Positions 1 to 5,702 of a stretch of DNA of 5,897 nt are shown here, one piece after another (within the stretch, counting starts at the first letter, position 1; every line of letters begins with the position of its first letter). Both the position numbers and the translations under genes were made by a program. Under the pieces are notes generated by a model. That model ran no database searches and was not told the DNA's origin. It saw only the letters and a list, made by a program, of their open reading frames with translations. Origin of the DNA: Pseudanabaenales cyanobacterium (GTDB lineage: Bacteria > Cyanobacteriota > Cyanobacteriia > Phormidesmidales > Phormidesmidaceae); contig JAKSDM010000954.1 in NCBI GenBank assembly GCA_022360135.1, forward strand, positions 1-5,897. Direction: 5' to 3'.

Positions 1-336
1 ACTAAATTAATATAGAGTTGTTGGGCGATAAGCTCAAAAAACTTTGGAACCTTCTCCTAATATAACTTTCAAGGGCTTTCACGCAGAAATCCTCACGGTT
101 CTGTTTAGGTAAGCCTTTAAGCAATCTTACTCACTTTGTCCATCAGACCCAGGAGAAACGCCCTCTAGGCTGAGTGGGCGTACAGAATTAACTCTAGTGG
201 AATAGAAAAGCTTGGAAAGGCTGCACAGGGCTAAAGCGTGAAGTTGTTTTTTGAACACCCGCTAAGGGTGGGTCGGGATTTTGGCGGCGCAGCGCTAGAA
301 GACTGCAGTAGTCGATCAATACATGAATACTGATTA
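1..336. other. AT-rich intergenic region with no recognisable gene
   Basis: No open reading frame of useful length and no tRNA-like T-arm is visible on either strand. Two small inverted repeats can be seen. ACGCCC (158-163) pairs with GGGCGT (176-181) around a 12-base loop. CACCC (256-260) pairs with GGGTG (266-270) around a 5-base loop. Neither is followed by a T-run on the plus strand, so neither looks like an intrinsic terminator. I see no convincing -35/-10 pair for the sulfatase gene, whose promoter should lie here. The region may also hold the tail of an upstream transcript. Confidence 0.6.
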
Positions 337-1809
337 ATGAATAAACACCTGCATTCACTCTATTTTCCTGGACTAGTTGGTCTGATTTTCCTACTCCTCT
401 CAGCCTCAGCCAGCGATGAAGAAGAGTCTCCCCCCCCGCAAACCGCCAAGCCCCAAAACGTCATCCTGCTGATCGCAGACGACTATGGGGTGGTTTCTGC
501 TGAAGCCTACGCCGACCTTTGGGAAAGCACGAGCTTGGCTCCCACACCGAATATCAACTCGATCTGCCGCCAGGGCGTTCGGTTCCAGGAAGTTTGGTCT
601 AACTCCACCTGCTCACCCACCCGCGCCACCTTGCTCACAGGTCGTTTTAGCTTTCGCACTGGGGTGGGTTTCGCAGTCCCGTTGTCGCCCGTTCCATCGT
701 CGGACGATATCGGCATTGATGAGCCCACGCTTCCCCGTCTAATCGACACCAATCTTCCTGGCTACGCGCTCGCCAATATTGGTAAATGGCACCTTGGCAC
801 AGGCGATGAGCTGCAAGGCGCCTTGGCCCCCAACGTCATGGGGTGGCGCTACTACGCCGGTTCACTGGAAGGGTCGCTGGCCGCTTACAACGAGTGGCAA
901 AGAACTGAAAACGGCGTCACCAACGTCAGTACGACCTACGCAACCACACAGACGGTCGATGATGCGATCGCCTTCCTTGATCGGCGTCACAAGGACCAGC
1001 CTTTCGTGCTATGGATGGCTTTCGACGCCCCCCATAACCCGCTTCATCTTCCCCCTGCGGAGCTTCATAGCTACAACGACCTGCCAGGAACAGAAGACGA
1101 CATCGCCCAGCGCCCACTGCCCTATTTCGAAGCCATGACAGAAGCGCTCGACACCGAGATTGGCCGCCTCTTGGCTCATCTCCCCGATACAGACGGCGAT
1201 GGCCTCCCAGACGATACGATGGTAGTCTTCATGGGGGACAACGGCACCGAGCCTAACTACTTGCCCGAGCCTTACGCTGGGCTGCCAGCCAAGCTCAGCC
1301 TCTATCGCCACGGTATCCAGACGCCGCTCTGCATCGCCGGGGCTGGCGTCCACCAAGGCGGCAGAGATATCCCACACCCTGTGGGTTTGATCGACGTTCA
1401 CGCCACCGTGCTCGACCTGCTTGGCGTCGACCCAACTGTGGGCGAAGAGACCATAGACGCCGTCAGCCTGCGGCCCTACCTTGAGGAAGCCGATATCAAG
1501 AAGGGCCTGCGGCCTTGGGTGTTCTCCGAACAGTTCTACCCCGATGAACTAGACATCAGCAACACCCAACTCCCTCCCCCAGGGGCGACCATCTACAATG
1601 GCCGCCACAAACTCATTCGCTACGCCATCGATGACTCGGTCAGCGAGGAATGTTACGACCTTCAGAGTGACCCTCGCGAGGAAAGTAACTTGCTGAGCCC
1701 AAGCGACCCCGCCCGAAAAGACCTACGGGCTTGCGATCGGCTCCGTCAAACCCTACTCAAACAAGTATGCAGCGAGCCCGACGGGGCTTGGAGCGATTGG
1801 TGCGAGTAG
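337..1809 (+). CDS. Secreted type I sulfatase (arylsulfatase family, formylglycine-dependent)
   Basis: This 490-residue protein should hydrolyse sulfate esters outside the cytoplasm. Residues 1-25 look like a Sec signal peptide: a basic start, a hydrophobic core at about 8-21, and an A-S-A cleavage motif at 23-25 with no lipobox Cys. The sulfatase core starts with NVILLIADDYG (41-51), whose D48 and D49 are calcium ligands. The C-S-P-T-R motif at 92-96 marks C92 as the residue converted to formylglycine by a maturase encoded elsewhere. Further active-site residues are K150 and H152 in GKWHLG, H233 in DAPHNP, D301 and N302 in GDNG, and probably K318. The usual Y-E-G-G after that Lys is Y-R-H-G here. 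A DTDGDGLPDD segment (284-293) resembles a calcium-binding loop. The C-terminal CYDLQSDPREESNL segment fits the family's usual tail motif. Three Cys near the end fit an exported protein. The ATG has no clear Shine-Dalgarno sequence. The actual substrate is unknown. Confidence 0.93.
   Translation: MNKHLHSLYFPGLVGLIFLLLSASASDEEESPPPQTAKPQNVILLIADDYGVVSAEAYADLWESTSLAPTPNINSICRQGVRFQEVWSNSTCSPTRATLLTGRFSFRTGVGFAVPLSPVPSSDDIGIDEPTLPRLIDTNLPGYALANIGKWHLGTGDELQGALAPNVMGWRYYAGSLEGSLAAYNEWQRTENGVTNVSTTYATTQTVDDAIAFLDRRHKDQPFVLWMAFDAPHNPLHLPPAELHSYNDLPGTEDDIAQRPLPYFEAMTEALDTEIGRLLAHLPDTDGDGLPDDTMVVFMGDNGTEPNYLPEPYAGLPAKLSLYRHGIQTPLCIAGAGVHQGGRDIPHPVGLIDVHATVLDLLGVDPTVGEETIDAVSLRPYLEEADIKKGLRPWVFSEQFYPDELDISNTQLPPPGATIYNGRHKLIRYAIDDSVSEECYDLQSDPREESNLLSPSDPARKDLRACDRLRQTLLKQVCSEPDGAWSDWCE
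964..971. repeat. HIP1 octamer GCGATCGC
   Basis: Exact GCGATCGC palindrome inside the sulfatase gene. HIP1 is strongly over-represented in many cyanobacterial genomes. This copy is one of three in the window and argues that the sulfatase gene, despite its high GC, has been resident in a HIP1-rich genome. Confidence 0.8.
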
Positions 1810-1952
1810 GACTCGTAAGGAAGTCCTTCCACAACCCAGGATTTTGGCTCTACATCCTGTGATTGAATAAACTCAATGTGCTTTCTCGCCATAAATCTTT
1901 GGTTTTAGTATCTTCCAAGCTGTTTGCTAAGAGCAGTTTCTTCTATTAGCAG

Positions 1953-1980
1953 CCTCTAATCTATCAATTAGAGGATAGAT
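1953..1980 (+). promoter_or_regulatory. Two overlapping, mutually exclusive inverted repeats just before the Rid gene
   Basis: CCTCTAAT (1953-1960) and ATTAGAGG (1967-1974) form a perfect 8-bp inverted repeat with a 6-base loop. ATCTATC (1959-1965) and GATAGAT (1974-1980) form a second perfect 7-bp repeat with an 8-base loop. The two share bases 1959-1960, 1967-1973 (stem of one, loop of the other) and 1974, so an RNA could fold only one at a time. The second stem ends against the Shine-Dalgarno sequence TAAGGA (1980-1985), which sits 8 bases before the ATG at 1994. It could be a 5'-leader switch or a DNA operator. There is no T-run, so it is not an obvious terminator. The repeats are visible, but the regulatory role is inferred. 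Confidence 0.45.
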
Positions 1981-1993
1981 AAGGATATTAGCG

Positions 1994-2452
1994 ATGAGCA
2001 ATACTCGCGAAGTCATTATCCCGAAAGGGATGGAAATCCTATACGAAAAGTATCACTATTGCCCTGGCGTGAAGGTTGGGAATACGTTGTATATTTCAGG
2101 ACAGGTGGGGCGAGATGCAAATTTGCAAGTCGTCGAGGAAACAGAAGCCCAATTTGTACAGGCGTTCAAAAATGTGAAAAAGGTGCTCTCTGCTGCAGGC
2201 GCCACTTTTGATGATGTGGTGGAAATGATCACTTACCATGTGACAGGGGTCAGTGCTGGCCAGTCACAGGCTCAACTGTCCCCCACTTCAGAGCAACAAC
2301 TGTTGACCATTCCCCACTTACCGCTATTTATAAAGGTCAAAGACCGCTATTTCACCCATAGATTTCCCACCTGGACGGGCGTTGGTATAACGGGTTTGTC
2401 TACCCCAGGACTAATCGTAGAGATCAAGTGTACAGCAGTCCTTGGCAGTTAA
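1994..2452 (+). CDS. Rid-family (YjgF/YER057c/UK114) protein lacking the RidA arginine
   Basis: This 152-residue protein has the chorismate-mutase-like Rid fold, which normally forms trimers with active sites between subunits. Diagnostic segments are VGNTLYISGQVGRD (28-41), the FKNVKKVLSAAGATFDDVV helix region (59-76) and the closing LIVEIKCTAV (140-149) with the conserved Glu at 143. True RidA hydrolyses reactive enamines and imines made by PLP enzymes, using an Arg in an F-P-x-R-S motif. Here the matching stretch is F-P-T-W-T (124-128), so Trp127 replaces the Arg. Imine deaminase activity on amino-acid-derived substrates is therefore doubtful, and the protein fits better among the Rid subgroups without that Arg. 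At 152 residues it is longer than the usual 120-130, with extra length around 84-108. A good Shine-Dalgarno (TAAGGA, 1980-1985) supports the ATG. The gene converges on the minus-strand operon. Confidence 0.88.
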   Translation: MSNTREVIIPKGMEILYEKYHYCPGVKVGNTLYISGQVGRDANLQVVEETEAQFVQAFKNVKKVLSAAGATFDDVVEMITYHVTGVSAGQSQAQLSPTSEQQLLTIPHLPLFIKVKDRYFTHRFPTWTGVGITGLSTPGLIVEIKCTAVLGS

Positions 2453-2460
2453 AGGTTGAA

Positions 2461-3282
2461 CTATGCTGAAGTATTGAGAAAGTCGATCACCACCTTCGAT
2501 ACTTCTTCAGGCATCTGGTTCATCATACAGATTGTCCCCGTTTCAAATTCAACCACCTTGCCATGGGGAATGGCTTGGGAGACAAAATGCCGATTTTCAG
2601 GTTTCGCTAAGCCCAGTCTTTCAAATTCTCGGACGTCATCCATTCCCCACAAGATCAGGGTAGGACACTTGATCGAACGTAGGCGTTCTTCAGCCTCTAG
2701 ACAATAGTTCCCCACTGCCCAGACTGCGTACAAAGGATGGCCAAAACACTTTAAGTCGTCCAAAACCCAACGATGATTGAGCTGGGCGGACCCCACATAC
2801 CTCGATCGGGCTAGCCATCTTTCCATCAAGTGGGAACCATTTTCTTTAATTTTGAAACCGATATCAAACAACTCGAATAGCCTGGCTTTTCCCGCTTCCT
2901 CAAAGCCAGGCACATTGCCCAATATAAGTTTTTCGACCCGATCAGGATAGGCTGCCGCCACCTCTGCCGCGACAAAAGCCCCGGTATGATTGCCGAAAAT
3001 GTTCGCCTTTTGGATACCCAATTTGTCTAACAGTGCGATCGCAGTTTTGGCGTAATCAGCAATCGTGTACATTCTGGGGGGCTTGTCGGAATCGCCAAAG
3101 CCCATCAAATCCATTGCCATAACCTGTCTATTCTGAGCAAAGATCGGCATCAACTCGCGAAATTCATCGCTACTGCGGGGATTCATGTGCAGTAAAAGCA
3201 GCGGATCGCCTTCTCCGCCAATGCGGTAAAGAATCTGTCCGTCTTCTGTATCTAAAAATGCCCTTTTAATCTGTTGTTTCAT
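2461..3282 (-). CDS. Alpha/beta-hydrolase-fold protein, copy A (His at the nucleophile position)
   Basis: This 273-residue cytoplasmic protein matches the single-domain alpha/beta-hydrolase fold. It has LLLLHMNPRSSDEF (27-40) at the oxyanion strand, MDLMGFGDSD (57-66), a helix after the elbow ending in AAYPDRVEKLIL (110-121), a lid region at about 125-190, and CPTLILWGMDD (206-216). The nucleophile elbow G-x-S-x-G reads G-N-H-T-G (97-101), so H99 stands in place of Ser, Cys or Asp. The acid Asp216 is kept. The catalytic His position before the MPEEV helix is Ile251. From memory, related proteins with H-x-T-P-R-S and G-H-H-T-G motifs exist, so this may be a family trait rather than decay. Ester hydrolysis by the classical mechanism is unlikely. 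It is the last gene of the operon, 94 bases after copy B, with a weak ribosome-binding site. Its stop lies 8 bases from that of the Rid gene. Confidence 0.85.
   Translation of the reverse strand: MKQQIKRAFLDTEDGQILYRIGGEGDPLLLLHMNPRSSDEFRELMPIFAQNRQVMAMDLMGFGDSDKPPRMYTIADYAKTAIALLDKLGIQKANIFGNHTGAFVAAEVAAAYPDRVEKLILGNVPGFEEAGKARLFELFDIGFKIKENGSHLMERWLARSRYVGSAQLNHRWVLDDLKCFGHPLYAVWAVGNYCLEAEERLRSIKCPTLILWGMDDVREFERLGLAKPENRHFVSQAIPHGKVVEFETGTICMMNQMPEEVSKVVIDFLNTSA
3035..3042. repeat. HIP1 octamer GCGATCGC
   Basis: Exact GCGATCGC inside hydrolase copy A, in the codons of the DYAKTAIALL region. The matching place in copy B has no HIP1. This copy was therefore gained or lost after the duplication. 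Confidence 0.8.
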
Positions 3283-3376
3283 CTTTTTTACTTCACGCCT
3301 GATTCAGTAAACGAATTGTATTGTCTCACAAGCCGTCAATCACTCAAGTCACAGTCTCGCCCTTTAAGCAGAATTT

Positions 3377-4201
3377 TTAAGCGCCTGTATCATCCAGAAA
3401 ATCGACAACAATTTGGGAGATTTCTTCAGGCATCTGATTCATCATCCAGAGGGTTCCACCTTCTAGTTCAACCCCTTTACTATGAGGAATGACTTCCGAG
3501 AGCCAATGTTGATTTTCAGCTTTGGCTAAACCTGCTTTTTCTAAGGGTTCTAATGCCTTTGTCCCAGACAAAATCAGAGTTGGACAGTTAATTAACCGAA
3601 ATCGTTCTCTGGCCGCAAGACAGTAGTTCGCCACCGCCACACCCGGGTATACAGGAGACCCCAAACACTTCAAATCATCCATGACACATCGGTGATTTAA
3701 CGCTCCCCTGCCCACATAATTGGCGCGAGCCAACCATCTTGCCATCAGATGGGAGCCATCGTCTTTAACCTGAAACCCTTCAGAATATTTCTTCAGGACT
3801 TGCTCCGCCTCTGCGGCTTCAAATCCAAGGACATTGCAGAGGATCAGGTTTTCAACTCGCTCTGGGTAAGCCGCCGCCACTTCTCCGGCAATATACCCCC
3901 CTGCGAGACTGCCGAGAATACTGCCTGCTTGGATACCCAATTCATCCCAAAGGGCAATCACCGTTTTGGCGTAATCTGCAACTGCATAAACGCTGGGGGG
4001 TGGGTCAGAATCGCCTAATCCCATTAGATCCATTGCGATCGCACATCTGTGTTGAGCCAGAATTGGCGCCAATTCGCGAAATTCATCACTACTGCGAGGG
4101 GTCATGTGCAGTAAAAGCAGGGAAGCGCCTTCCCCACCAATGCGGTAAAGAATCTGGCCATCTTTTGTGTCTAAAAATGCCCGCTTGATACGCTGTTTCA
4201 T
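3377..4201 (-). CDS. Alpha/beta-hydrolase-fold protein, copy B (probable pseudoenzyme)
   Basis: This 274-residue paralog of the next gene downstream aligns with it without gaps until the last few residues, with about 63% identity by hand count. Fold landmarks are kept: LLLLHMTPRSSDEF (27-40), MDLMGLGDSD (57-66), EVAAAYPERV, GSHLMARWLAR, LNHR and CPTLIL. The elbow reads G-S-L-A-G (97-101), putting Leu99 at the nucleophile site. The acid position in GTKA is Ala216, and the catalytic His position is Leu251, so all three triad residues are missing. The reading frame is intact and surface helices have diverged more than the core, which suggests selection for a non-hydrolytic role such as ligand binding or partnering copy A. 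A clear Shine-Dalgarno GGGGA lies 7 bases before the ATG. The gene follows the lipocalin-like gene by 36 bases in the same operon. A Ser shift to position 98 is an alternative reading but would not place the Ser at the elbow tip. Confidence 0.85.
   Translation of the reverse strand: MKQRIKRAFLDTKDGQILYRIGGEGASLLLLHMTPRSSDEFRELAPILAQHRCAIAMDLMGLGDSDPPPSVYAVADYAKTVIALWDELGIQAGSILGSLAGGYIAGEVAAAYPERVENLILCNVLGFEAAEAEQVLKKYSEGFQVKDDGSHLMARWLARANYVGRGALNHRCVMDDLKCLGSPVYPGVAVANYCLAARERFRLINCPTLILSGTKALEPLEKAGLAKAENQHWLSEVIPHSKGVELEGGTLWMMNQMPEEISQIVVDFLDDTGA
4035..4042. repeat. HIP1 octamer GCGATCGC
   Basis: Exact GCGATCGC inside hydrolase copy B, in the codons of the CAIAMDLMG region. It lies at a different place in the gene from the HIP1 of copy A. 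Confidence 0.8.
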
Positions 4202-4212
4202 GTTTATATCCC

Positions 4213-4224
4213 CACTTTCAAGTG
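4213..4224. promoter_or_regulatory. 12-bp near-palindrome between the lipocalin-like gene and hydrolase B
   Basis: CACTT-TC-AAGTG is a 5-bp inverted repeat with a 2-base centre in the 36-base intercistronic gap, 11 bases before the hydrolase B start codon. The central gap is too small for a stable RNA loop. If it is functional it would be a protein-binding site or processing signal. It may equally be chance. Confidence 0.2.
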
Positions 4225-4237
4225 AGTGAAAAAACTG

Positions 4238-4684
4238 TTATCGTACCCGATCTTCTTTAATCAGGGTTCTTTGATAGATTTCACCATTTTTGAACCAGTG
4301 CCAGGTGCGGGCGCGATGGGTGTTGCAGGGACTAATATGGATCATTTCATAGACATATGCATCTGGTGAGTCTTTGTAACTGAAGTAAAGGATAATAATC
4401 GAATCGTCAGCTTCCCAAGCATGTCCATCAATTCGCTCGGTATCAAACCACAACTGTTTGTCCCGGTAAGTTCCTGGAAACTGATACTCCTGAACCTTTC
4501 CTTCCGACCATTCATAGCGATTGGTTTGGAAATAGGGAGCGGGCGCATCGTCTGGAAACTCGCAGGTTATTTGCGACTTGTGTTTGTCGATGATATTGCC
4601 GTCATTGTCGATCACAGTATAGGAGCCTGCCCAGATCCCTTCATGTCGAACGAGTACGGGCATTTCAGTGCGGATGGTAGACAT
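4238..4684 (-). CDS. Small lipocalin-like protein, DUF3598-like
   Basis: This is a 148-residue soluble protein with no signal peptide or membrane segment. It is rich in Trp, Tyr and alternating beta-strand patterns. It begins MSTIRTEMPVLVRHEGIW, followed by G-S-Y-T, giving the W-x-G-x-(Y/F) opening typical of lipocalin-like barrels. Later strands include QFPGTYRDKQLWFDTERI, then IIILYFSYKD, and a closing RARTWHWFKNG segment before YQRTLIKE. From memory it resembles short DUF3598 proteins, whose fold is a lipocalin-like barrel and whose function is unknown. The family name is my recollection, not a search result. I chose the ATG at 4684 over an in-frame TTG at 4705, because the AGGAG at 4697-4693 is spaced 8 bases before the ATG and would be inside the coding sequence of the longer form. 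It lies 38 bases after the MDR gene and 36 before hydrolase B. A role as small-molecule carrier or cyclase-like barrel in the operon is inference. GC (26/60 in two samples) is far below that of the MDR gene. Confidence 0.75.
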   Translation of the reverse strand: MSTIRTEMPVLVRHEGIWAGSYTVIDNDGNIIDKHKSQITCEFPDDAPAPYFQTNRYEWSEGKVQEYQFPGTYRDKQLWFDTERIDGHAWEADDSIIILYFSYKDSPDAYVYEMIHISPCNTHRARTWHWFKNGEIYQRTLIKEDRVR

Positions 4685-4692
4685 CGTAAATT

Positions 4693-4697
4693 CTCCT
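4693..4697 (-). promoter_or_regulatory. Shine-Dalgarno AGGAG that sets the start of the lipocalin-like gene
   Basis: On the minus strand the sequence reads AAAAAGGAGAATTTACG and then ATG. The AGGAG core is 8 bases from the ATG at 4684, an ideal distance. This makes the upstream TTG start improbable. Confidence 0.8.
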
Positions 4698-4722
4698 TTT
4701 TGCAATAATTTCAGGTATCCAC

Positions 4723-5700
4723 TTAAGTCGGAACCACCACAATCTTCCCCATCAAGCGGCGCTTCTCCATTCGAACCAGCGCATCAGCCACACCGTCTAG
4801 ATCGACCACCTGATCAATGGCGGGCTGTAATTTGCCCTCGGCAACGACTGGCAAGACAAGATTAGTCAATGTCGCCAGTGCCCCCTGATAGTCACTGTTA
4901 TACCAGAGGGCAATGCCGTAGAGTGTAACATTACGCCCGATCAGTTTTCTAAGCGGCAAGGCGGCGTCCATCCCTGTAGTCAAGCCGTAAGAAACGATGC
5001 GGCCATTACTGGCGATGGCCGCCAGGCAATCAGGAAACGTCACTTTGCCGCCGCCGTCCAGCGCCACCTGAACTCCTGCATCTCCAGTGATCCTGCGAAC
5101 CTCAGAACTGACATCCTGGGTACTGTAATTGAGTCCATGTTCGGCTCCCAGTTCGAGCAGCCGCGCCCGCTTCGCTGCGTCACTCGTCGTCGCAATAACT
5201 CGCCCCCCCAGCAGCTTAGCCAGTTGAATCGCCGCGGCGCCAACACCGCCGCTGCCGGGATGCACCAGCACCCACTCTCCCAGCTGCAGCTTGGCTTTGT
5301 GGACCAGCGCCAGACTGGCGGTGAGATAGGCGATAGGCAGACTGGCTGCGACTTCAAACGAAACCTGATCGGGCAGCCTGAGCAACTCGGTTGCAGGGCC
5401 AATCGCCATTTCGGCCAAGGCGCCACTCACGTGTCCGACTACACGCATCCCCAGCCTAAATCTGGTCACGCCGGGACCCACAGCATCGACCTCACCCGCA
5501 GCTTCTTGTCCCAGGATATGAGGCAGTCCCCCATGACCATATCCTCGATAGGCTCCATAGGTTGTCTGCAGGTCAGAGTTATTCAGTCCGGCCGCTCCCA
5601 CCCGAATCCTAACTTCACCTGGACCGGGCTCTAGAACCACTGCCTGATCGACCCGCACAGCGGATGGGCCGCTATAGTCATGAATACGCACCGCTTTCAT
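4723..5700 (-). CDS. Zinc-independent MDR oxidoreductase (NADPH:quinone reductase-like)
   Basis: This 325-residue protein is a medium-chain dehydrogenase/reductase of the quinone-oxidoreductase type. Such enzymes reduce quinones or activated C=C bonds (enones, enoyl groups) with NAD(P)H in the cytoplasm. The GroES-like half (about 1-120) has VGAAGLNNSDL (34-44) and HILGQEAAGEVDAVGPGV (61-78). The Rossmann half has VLVHPGSGGVGAAAIQLAK (144-162) with the glycine motif at 149-154. TTSDAAKR follows (171-178), whose Lys/Arg would suit the 2'-phosphate of NADPH. The Cys cluster that binds structural zinc is absent, since the only Cys is at 225, and catalytic-zinc ligands are not apparent. The length is normal. 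The ATG lies 2 bases after the aldehyde dehydrogenase stop and has no clear Shine-Dalgarno of its own, which points to translational coupling. Composition is GC-rich (38/60 and 37/60 in two samples). The substrate is unknown. Confidence 0.9.
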   Translation of the reverse strand: MKAVRIHDYSGPSAVRVDQAVVLEPGPGEVRIRVGAAGLNNSDLQTTYGAYRGYGHGGLPHILGQEAAGEVDAVGPGVTRFRLGMRVVGHVSGALAEMAIGPATELLRLPDQVSFEVAASLPIAYLTASLALVHKAKLQLGEWVLVHPGSGGVGAAAIQLAKLLGGRVIATTSDAAKRARLLELGAEHGLNYSTQDVSSEVRRITGDAGVQVALDGGGKVTFPDCLAAIASNGRIVSYGLTTGMDAALPLRKLIGRNVTLYGIALWYNSDYQGALATLTNLVLPVVAEGKLQPAIDQVVDLDGVADALVRMEKRRLMGKIVVVPT

Positions 5701-5702
5701 AG

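Noticed and set aside
158..181. 6-bp hairpin upstream of the sulfatase as an intrinsic terminator
   Set aside because: The loop is 12 bases and no T-run follows on either strand, so it is too weak to call.
1009..1401. 130-residue minus-strand frame inside the sulfatase
   Set aside because: It lies opposite conserved sulfatase active-site motifs and has no ribosome-binding site or recognisable family, so it is a shadow frame.
1808..1827. AGGACT/AGTCCT stem at the sulfatase stop codon as a terminator
   Set aside because: A 6-bp stem with an 8-base loop followed by CCACAACCC, with no T-run.
3315..3339. TACAAT and TTGACG on the minus strand as a promoter for hydrolase A
   Set aside because: The hexamers are good but only 13 bases apart, too short for a normal sigma-70 spacing. 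A -10 element alone is not enough.
4685..4705. TTG start at 4705 for the lipocalin-like gene
   Set aside because: It would place the strong AGGAG Shine-Dalgarno inside the coding sequence. The ATG at 4684 is ideally spaced from it.
5137..5634. 165-residue plus-strand reading frame opposite the MDR gene
   Set aside because: It is antisense to a gene with clear MDR motifs. Its translation is low-complexity Arg/Gln-rich with no recognisable domain, as expected from a GC-rich shadow frame.
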